Shown here: one piece after another, positions 1 through 4,088 of the stretch | Layout of the letters: the number at the start of each line of letters is the position of its first letter | Position numbering within the stretch: the first letter of the stretch is position 1 | Assembly: GCA_021818645.1 (NCBI GenBank) | Contig: JAKATS010000048.1 | Location: forward strand, 1-6,279 | Length of the DNA stretch: 6,279 nt | Origin: Acidobacteriota bacterium | Lineage (GTDB): Bacteria > Acidobacteriota > Terriglobia > Terriglobales > SCQP01 | Reading direction: 5' to 3' | Translations under genes and position numbers: made by a program | The notes under the pieces: model-generated | What the model was told of the DNA's origin: nothing | Database searches by the model: none | The model's input: the letters and a program-made list of their open reading frames with translations, nothing else

Positions 1-1486
1 TTTTCTCGAGATATTTTTCCCAGGCATCGAAAACATCGCCGACACGGTTTTGCATTCGCCCCGCCTTGAGCTGCACCGCGTCCCCGGGCGTTTCAAAACG
101 CTGGGTAGCCGCATTGAACGCCAGCTCGGGATAGCAATAAGTATGTTCGGAGAGATGGTCAATGTAATCGGCGCATTTGGCCAGCATCCAGCCATCCCAG
201 TCCTGCGTGCCGCCGAATTGGAACGGAAGTTTTTCGAGCAGGGGCGGGCGCCAGATATCGGGGGTTTTGACCAGGGTCTGCTGCTCGGCGGCGCACCAGG
301 AGGTTTCGCAGATGCTGGCGGTGCTGGTGGTCACCTGAATGGAAGGGTCCACCGCTTTCATCGCCTGGACAAATTCCCGGTGCTTTACCCAATACTGGTT
401 CAGCGACATGTGTCCGGTCTGCCAGAAGCCATACATTTCGTTGCCGATGCACCAAAGCCGGATGGCAAAGGGTTCGGGATGGCCATTTTCCGCGCGCATG
501 CGGCCGAGCCGGGTCTGGAGGGAGCCATTGCAATATTCCACTTCCTCCGCCGCCACCCGGGCCTGGCCAAATCCGCTGTTGACCGCAAGATAGGGTTCGG
601 CGCCGAGCAGGCGGCAAAAGGCGATGAACTCATGGAGGCCCACATCGTTGGATTCGATCATGTTGCCCCACATCACCTGGCGGCGCGGGGGACGGCGGTC
701 GGGATCGCCAATGCCGTCGTACCAGTCGTAACCGGAGACAAAATTACCGCCCGGCCATTTCGCCATCTTGAAGCCCGCTTCTCGGTAGAGCCGGATCATG
801 CCGGCATGAAAGCCGTGCAGATTATCCGCCGGCATGAGGGAAACGGCGCCGATATGAAAGGCCCCGCTGCCGAAGCCGAGAATTTCCAGGCGCGCATCGG
901 CAGCGTCCGCCGGGGCGGTAAAGGCAAAGGGGAATTTGCGGTATTCGCGGGGCAGCGAGGGCAGGCGAACCGTTTGCGCTGCTCCGGGCCCGGAGCCCCA
1001 GACCAGGCGAAGTTCCACGCGGGCGGAGGGCCCGGCTTTGAGGCAAATGCGGCCCACGTAGGATTTGCCGCGCTGCAGGCGCAAACCGGATTGGGCTATG
1101 CCGCGGGGCGCGCCGCCCGCAAGCGAAATGCGCGGGCTATGCTTTCCCACCCAGGGCTTGACCGTATCCATGACCACGGCCGAGTCCGGCCCGACGGGTT
1201 TCCATTGCGGAAAATGAAAAAAACGGAAAAAACCGGTGGCCGGTGCGGGGTGGCTGGTAATCGGATGGGCAAATTTGCGGTCCACCAGCATCTCGGCCCA
1301 AACCCGGGTGGTGGCCGGTTCCATGTAACCACCGAAGATGAGCGGGCTCACCGGCGCACCCGGGCTGGCGGCGTTGATCGTGAACTGAATTGGTCCGGCA
1401 GCCGCGCCAGTTCCCGACAATTTTTCCTGCAGAAAAACTGCGCCGGCCGCCGAGGATACGATAAATTCCCGCCGATTCATGGGCAT
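1..1486 (-). CDS. GH51 alpha-L-arabinofuranosidase, exported, 3' end missing
   Basis: Releases terminal alpha-L-arabinofuranosyl residues from arabinoxylan, arabinan or their oligomers. 495 codons are visible, with no stop before the window edge. Residues 4-9 (NRREFI) followed by an Ala-rich stretch form a Tat-type signal, so export as a folded protein is inferred. Residues 47-73 (PLIFGGYME, then WAEMLVDRKF) are the GH51 opening motif. About 115-220 looks like an inserted beta-sandwich, often called CBM4_9-like. The TIM barrel then shows WPGGNFVSGYDWYDGIG (244-260) and IGNEMYG with acid/base Glu350. The nucleophile (a DEW-type motif roughly 120 residues after the acid/base) should lie beyond base 1. 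ATG 1486 is preferred because AAGGAG (1494-1499) sits 7 nt upstream; ATG 1480 is the alternative. It lies 94 bp downstream of the esterase gene on the same strand, probably in one operon. The family call is very secure; the exact substrate is inferred. Confidence 0.95.
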   Translation of the reverse strand, partial: MPMNRREFIVSSAAGAVFLQEKLSGTGAAAGPIQFTINAASPGAPVSPLIFGGYMEPATTRVWAEMLVDRKFAHPITSHPAPATGFFRFFHFPQWKPVGPDSAVVMDTVKPWVGKHSPRISLAGGAPRGIAQSGLRLQRGKSYVGRICLKAGPSARVELRLVWGSGPGAAQTVRLPSLPREYRKFPFAFTAPADAADARLEILGFGSGAFHIGAVSLMPADNLHGFHAGMIRLYREAGFKMAKWPGGNFVSGYDWYDGIGDPDRRPPRRQVMWGNMIESNDVGLHEFIAFCRLLGAEPYLAVNSGFGQARVAAEEVEYCNGSLQTRLGRMRAENGHPEPFAIRLWCIGNEMYGFWQTGHMSLNQYWVKHREFVQAMKAVDPSIQVTTSTASICETSWCAAEQQTLVKTPDIWRPPLLEKLPFQFGGTQDWDGWMLAKCADYIDHLSEHTYCYPELAFNAATQRFETPGDAVQLKAGRMQNRVGDVFDAWEKYLEK

Positions 1487-1493
1487 GCCGAAT

Positions 1494-1499
1494 CTCCTT
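1494..1499 (-). promoter_or_regulatory. Shine-Dalgarno of the GH51 gene
   Basis: The minus strand reads AAGGAG, 7 nt before ATG 1486 and 13 nt before the in-frame ATG 1480. The spacing decides for 1486. The 94-bp gap to the upstream esterase gene (1487-1580) shows no GC hairpin followed by a T run, so transcription may run through from that gene. Confidence 0.65.
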
Positions 1500-1580
1500 G
1501 TACCGATACCGGTCAACCGCAATACTTCCCGAATAATAAACGACGATCCAGCGCGGCCAAATCCGCGGGATGGGATAAAA

Positions 1581-3143
1581 TCATCGCCGATCACCGGCAA
1601 TGCAGGCAAAGCTGGCGGCGTTTTGCGGGTTTCCCTTCCCTCGATATTGCGCGTGGAGCGGATAGGGGCAGAGCGGACGGCTGCGCCCGGGGAAGGCGCG
1701 GCCGGTGGCGATGATGCGGCGGGGAGCGGTGCCGTTCCGCACCCAATGGTCAATCGCCGTGAGCATATCGAATTGATCGAGCGAGGGTCCGCCGCCGCAA
1801 TGGCTCATGCCCGGCACCAGGAATAAGCGGCTCCAGTGCTCCACTTTTTTCAGCCCGCCGTTGGCCGCGGCCATGGATTGGTAATAGTGGAGAGTGTCGA
1901 GGGGCGAAAACCAGGGATCGCTGTCGCCATGAAAGAAGATGAGTTTGCCGCCATCCGCCGAAAAGGTGGACAGATTGGTTGCGGTTGCATCCGCGAGCGG
2001 CTGGGAAGCCCGCAGGGCAAGTTTGGCCACATCGAGGCGGGTGGCCGTGGGATATGGCCCAAAGATCCCGTGCGTGCCCAGGGCCAGCAGGCCGGGGATG
2101 CCCTGCGTCGCGGTGATGCCGGTATCGAACAGAAAACCCGGGTACACCTGCGTGCCATCGGGAAGCCGCGGACCGCCAAATGCTTTTTTGATGGCGGCGA
2201 TCACCGCCGGGGCAATGCAATGCCGGGTCTGGCCGGCATGGCAGGCGAGAACCGAAGGATCGAAATGGCAGGCCAGCGGGTTCATGATCATGCCGTCTTT
2301 CAAGCCGTCGAGGCCGTCACACTGGCGCAGGAGCGCATGAATGAAAAGCCGGCGCTGGGCAAGGGTCAGCAATTTGCCAATCTCGGGTTGGCCCGCCGCA
2401 TTTTTGGGGGCAACCGCGTTATAGGCGGCGGGAATCCAGCGCGAGATTGCGAGATTGGAAAATCCGGTGCGTATGGCGGGATCGCCGGCCACGATGCCGT
2501 TGAACACTCCCGGATAGCGCTGGGACAGGATCATGGCTTCGCGGCCGCCGGTCGAGCAGCCGATAAAGTAGGAGTAGCGGGCCGGCCGGGTGTAATAAAT
2601 TCGAATGATATGTTTGGCCACGCCGGCCACCTCGGCATTGGCCAGATAGGCAAAGTCGAGATAGGCCTGCTGATCGCGGGTAAAGGAGAAATCGAACAAG
2701 CCGGTTTTCGCCCGATGTCCCGAATCCGTGCTGGCCACGGCAAATCCGCGATTGAGTGCGGGCCGTTTCCCGGCATACGATGCGCCGGCGGGATAGAAGA
2801 GAATGCCATTGCCCCCGGCGCCGCCCTGCATCATGAACTCGCCATTCCAGTTATGCCGGAGAGGCAAAGCCAGGGCAAAGCCGATGCCGAATTCCTGGCC
2901 ACCCACGCCTTTGCGGGGATGTATTACTCCTTTCACCAGACATTGCGCCGGCAGGCGGCCGTGATACGGCGGAAAGGAAGTGGGAACGCGGGCGCCGGCA
3001 GCCAGATGCCAGACCCGGGTGATGACCACGCCTTTGATTTTGAGATTATGCAGCGCCAGGCAGGCGGAGCGGGCTTGCGCGCCGGCGGTGAGTGAGAGAA
3101 AAAAAATTAACAACGGAAGCCGGCGCGGAACGAGATGTTGCAT
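1581..3143 (-). CDS. Tannase/feruloyl esterase family protein, secreted
   Basis: A serine esterase of 520 residues, close to the family's usual 500-600, predicted to cleave ester-linked phenolic acids (ferulate, gallate) from plant polymers or tannins. Residues 1-24 form a Sec signal: RR at 7-8, a Leu/Phe-rich core, and AQA before a likely cut after Ala24. The nucleophile elbow GCSTGG (195-200) gives Ser197. HGDSDP (405-410) gives Asp409 and PGMSHCGGG (445-453) gives His448. Cys196 and Cys449 beside Ser and His complete the CS-D-HC signature, whose cysteines form a disulfide in this family. DGLDGLKDG (276-284) matches the family's calcium loop in the lid domain. The C-terminal RPLCPYP (489-495) is also typical. 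ATG 3143 is chosen because GGAG (3153-3156) lies 9 nt upstream and the signal peptide starts there. In-frame starts at 3158 and 3404 lack these supports, and the 3404 extension is low-complexity. Tannase and feruloyl esterase cannot be separated by motif; the GH51 neighbour favours feruloyl esterase. Confidence 0.92.
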   Translation of the reverse strand: MQHLVPRRLPLLIFFLSLTAGAQARSACLALHNLKIKGVVITRVWHLAAGARVPTSFPPYHGRLPAQCLVKGVIHPRKGVGGQEFGIGFALALPLRHNWNGEFMMQGGAGGNGILFYPAGASYAGKRPALNRGFAVASTDSGHRAKTGLFDFSFTRDQQAYLDFAYLANAEVAGVAKHIIRIYYTRPARYSYFIGCSTGGREAMILSQRYPGVFNGIVAGDPAIRTGFSNLAISRWIPAAYNAVAPKNAAGQPEIGKLLTLAQRRLFIHALLRQCDGLDGLKDGMIMNPLACHFDPSVLACHAGQTRHCIAPAVIAAIKKAFGGPRLPDGTQVYPGFLFDTGITATQGIPGLLALGTHGIFGPYPTATRLDVAKLALRASQPLADATATNLSTFSADGGKLIFFHGDSDPWFSPLDTLHYYQSMAAANGGLKKVEHWSRLFLVPGMSHCGGGPSLDQFDMLTAIDHWVRNGTAPRRIIATGRAFPGRSRPLCPYPLHAQYRGKGNPQNAASFACIAGDRR

Positions 3144-3156
3144 AAGAAACCGCTCC

Positions 3157-3162
3157 ATTATA
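3157..3162 (-). promoter_or_regulatory. TATAAT, possible -10 box of the esterase-GH51 unit
   Basis: The minus strand shows a perfect TATAAT ending 13 nt before ATG 3143. At normal spacing, transcription would begin near 3150, leaving about 7 nt of leader and cutting off the GGAG at 3153-3156. There is no convincing -35 hexamer 16-18 bp upstream (CTCAAG at 17 bp is poor). Either this box is fortuitous or the mRNA is nearly leaderless. Confidence 0.3.
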
Positions 3163-3337
3163 TAGCTGAATGCGGCGGGCTTGAGGGAACCGCCCGTCCT
3201 GCCCAACCGGCAGGCCGCGAGTTGCGAAGCCGCTTTTTTTCTTCGCCGTTCCAGGGTCCGGCCCCGGCGGGAATCAGGATGGACCGACGCGATCCGCCCA
3301 TCGAACTGCGTGCGGCGGAGGCTCCGGCCCGCAGTGT

Positions 3338-3341
3338 GAGG
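3338..3341 (+). promoter_or_regulatory. Shine-Dalgarno supporting the early antitoxin start
   Basis: GAGG lies 5 nt before ATG 3347 and 8 nt before ATG 3350. No comparable purine run precedes the later in-frame ATG 3398, so this site is the main argument for the longer antitoxin. Confidence 0.5.
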
Positions 3342-3346
3342 CAAAG

Positions 3347-3649
3347 ATGATGTCGGAACAGAAACATGATGGCTATAAAGATAGCTATAATGATGGCATG
3401 TCACGGCATAGCGTCGCGGAAGCCAAAAACCATCTGCCTGAATTAATTGCCCGCGCCATGCGCGGTGAAGACATCGTGATCACCAAGTATGGAGAGCCGG
3501 TGATTTCCCTCCAACCCCTGAGGCCGGCGCCAGGTCCCATCATGCCAAAAGATATGGAATGGCTGGATCAGATCCGTATTCGCCGCGCGAAGAAGTCCCT
3601 CGATTCCGGCCGGCTGCTGGAAAAAATGCGCGATGAGGAATGGAATTGA
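3347..3649 (+). CDS. Phd/YefM-family antitoxin (VapB-like)
   Basis: Antitoxin of a type II toxin-antitoxin pair: it is expected to bind and block the PIN toxin encoded next and to repress the shared promoter. The Phd/YefM fold is seen in HSVAEAKNHLPELI (21-34), then GEDIVITKYGEPVISL (40-55). The tail from about 62 to 100 is charged and ends LLEKMRDEEWN, as expected for the toxin-wrapping region. From the start used here the protein has 100 residues. Starting at Met18 (ATG 3398) gives 83 residues, and family members normally begin right at the position of that MSRHSVAEAK. The early start has GAGG 5 nt upstream. The later one has a TATAAT just before it and could be leaderless. Residues 8-17 come from a 12-bp tandem repeat. 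The 3' end overlaps the toxin gene, implying coupled translation. Family call is firm; the start is uncertain. Confidence 0.88.
   Translation: MMSEQKHDGYKDSYNDGMSRHSVAEAKNHLPELIARAMRGEDIVITKYGEPVISLQPLRPAPGPIMPKDMEWLDQIRIRRAKKSLDSGRLLEKMRDEEWN
3368..3394 (+). repeat. 12-bp imperfect tandem repeat with TATAAA and TATAAT boxes
   Basis: GATGGCTATAAA (3368-3379) is followed directly by GATAGCTATAAT (3380-3391), with 10 of 12 bases equal, and then by GATGGC as a partial third unit. Read in the early-start antitoxin frame it encodes DGYK, DSYN, DG. GCTAT (3372-3376) and ATAGC (3381-3385) form an inverted repeat with a 4-nt loop. Placed immediately before ATG 3398, it could be the promoter and autoregulatory operator of the toxin-antitoxin operon. 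TATAAT 3386-3391 would put the transcript start at or near ATG 3398. No clear -35 hexamer is visible. Confidence 0.5.
3635..3638 (+). promoter_or_regulatory. Shine-Dalgarno of the PIN toxin gene, inside the antitoxin gene
   Basis: GAGG is only 1 nt from ATG 3640 but 7 nt from the in-frame TTG 3646. The TTG shares bases with the antitoxin stop TGA (3647-3649), giving a TTGA start-stop overlap. Spacing favours TTG as the real initiation codon. Confidence 0.45.
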
Positions 3650-4062
3650 TTTACTACCTGGATACCAGTGTGCTGGTTTCATTATTTGTGGAGGACACGC
3701 ACACGCGCCGGGCTCGAAAAATTCTTCTAACCCGGCCGCAATTGTTGATCAGCGATTTCGGAGCGGCCGAATTCGCATCTGCCATTTCGGGATTATCCCT
3801 GATGGGCGCGCTTCGCGACTTCGCGCCGGTGAGCTTCTATCACAACTTTGATGGCTGGTGCGCCCGCACCACCCGGCGAATCCCGCTAGGCAGCGAAGAC
3901 ATCAGGGTCGCCGAATCCTGGCTGCGCAAACTTGACCTGGGGATTCGCACACCAGACGCCATGCATCTGGCCATCGTCCAGAGAATGCAGGCGAAGCTGG
4001 CTACTTTTGACAAAAAAATGGCGTTGGCGGCAAGCAAGCTGGGGATTGCATACGTCGGATAA
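3640..4062 (+). CDS. vapC: PIN-domain RNase toxin (VapC family)
   Basis: Metal-dependent endoribonuclease toxin of the toxin-antitoxin pair; VapC proteins typically cut tRNA or rRNA and stop translation. The 140-residue protein spans one PIN domain at the usual family length. The four acidic metal-binding positions are all present: Asp8 in YYLDTSVLV, Glu44 in GAAEFASA, Asp106 in RTPDAMHLA, Asp124 in LATFDKKM. It should therefore be active unless held by the antitoxin. The reading frame overlaps the antitoxin gene by 10 nt if ATG 3640 is used, or by 3 nt if it starts at TTG 3646 (138 residues), which has a better-spaced GAGG. The gene ends 26 bp before the kinase start with no terminator seen. 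The RNA target cannot be predicted from sequence. Confidence 0.92.
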   Translation: MELIYYLDTSVLVSLFVEDTHTRRARKILLTRPQLLISDFGAAEFASAISGLSLMGALRDFAPVSFYHNFDGWCARTTRRIPLGSEDIRVAESWLRKLDLGIRTPDAMHLAIVQRMQAKLATFDKKMALAASKLGIAYVG

Positions 4063-4072
4063 AAAGCTCCAC

Positions 4073-4083
4073 TACAATAGAGG
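4073..4083 (+). promoter_or_regulatory. TACAAT box and GAGG Shine-Dalgarno before the kinase
   Basis: GAGG (4080-4083) lies 5 nt before ATG 4089 and supports that start. TACAAT (4073-4078) resembles a -10 box, but the nearest -35-like hexamer, TTGCAT 4046-4051, is 21 bp away, which is too far. A transcript from this box would begin near 4085 and lose the Shine-Dalgarno. The ribosome site is more believable than the promoter. Confidence 0.4.
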
Positions 4084-4088
4084 CTCCT

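Larger units (their letters stand above)
3144..3346. promoter_or_regulatory. Divergent intergenic region with two perfect inverted repeats
   Basis: This 203-bp spacer separates the leftward esterase-GH51 unit from the rightward toxin-antitoxin unit and must hold control sites for at least the leftward one. It contains CCTGCC (3198-3203) and GGCAGG (3209-3214) around a 5-nt loop. It also contains GCGAAG (3224-3229) and CTTCGC (3241-3246) around an 11-nt loop that carries a T7 tract. Neither has the stem-then-U-run layout of an intrinsic terminator. They could be operators, but no known regulator site was recognised. Open frames through this stretch look like noise. Confidence 0.4.

Noticed and set aside
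50..1714. 554-codon open frame on the plus strand opposite the GH51 gene
   Set aside because: Its translation shows no recognisable domain and the opposite strand encodes clear GH51 motifs throughout. Long antisense frames are common in GC-rich coding DNA.
1836..3095. 419-codon open frame on the plus strand opposite the esterase gene
   Set aside because: It is a mirror of the esterase reading frame, with Gly/Arg/Ala-rich composition and no family motif, while the minus strand carries the full catalytic signature.
3224..3246. Possible intrinsic terminator with T7 tract
   Set aside because: The T tract is in the loop rather than after the stem, and no gene ends nearby on either strand.
3144..3404. 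Upstream extension of the esterase to ATG 3404 (87 extra residues)
   Set aside because: The extension is Arg/Ser/His-rich, runs into the antitoxin gene on the other strand, and would bury the Sec signal peptide that starts at ATG 3143.
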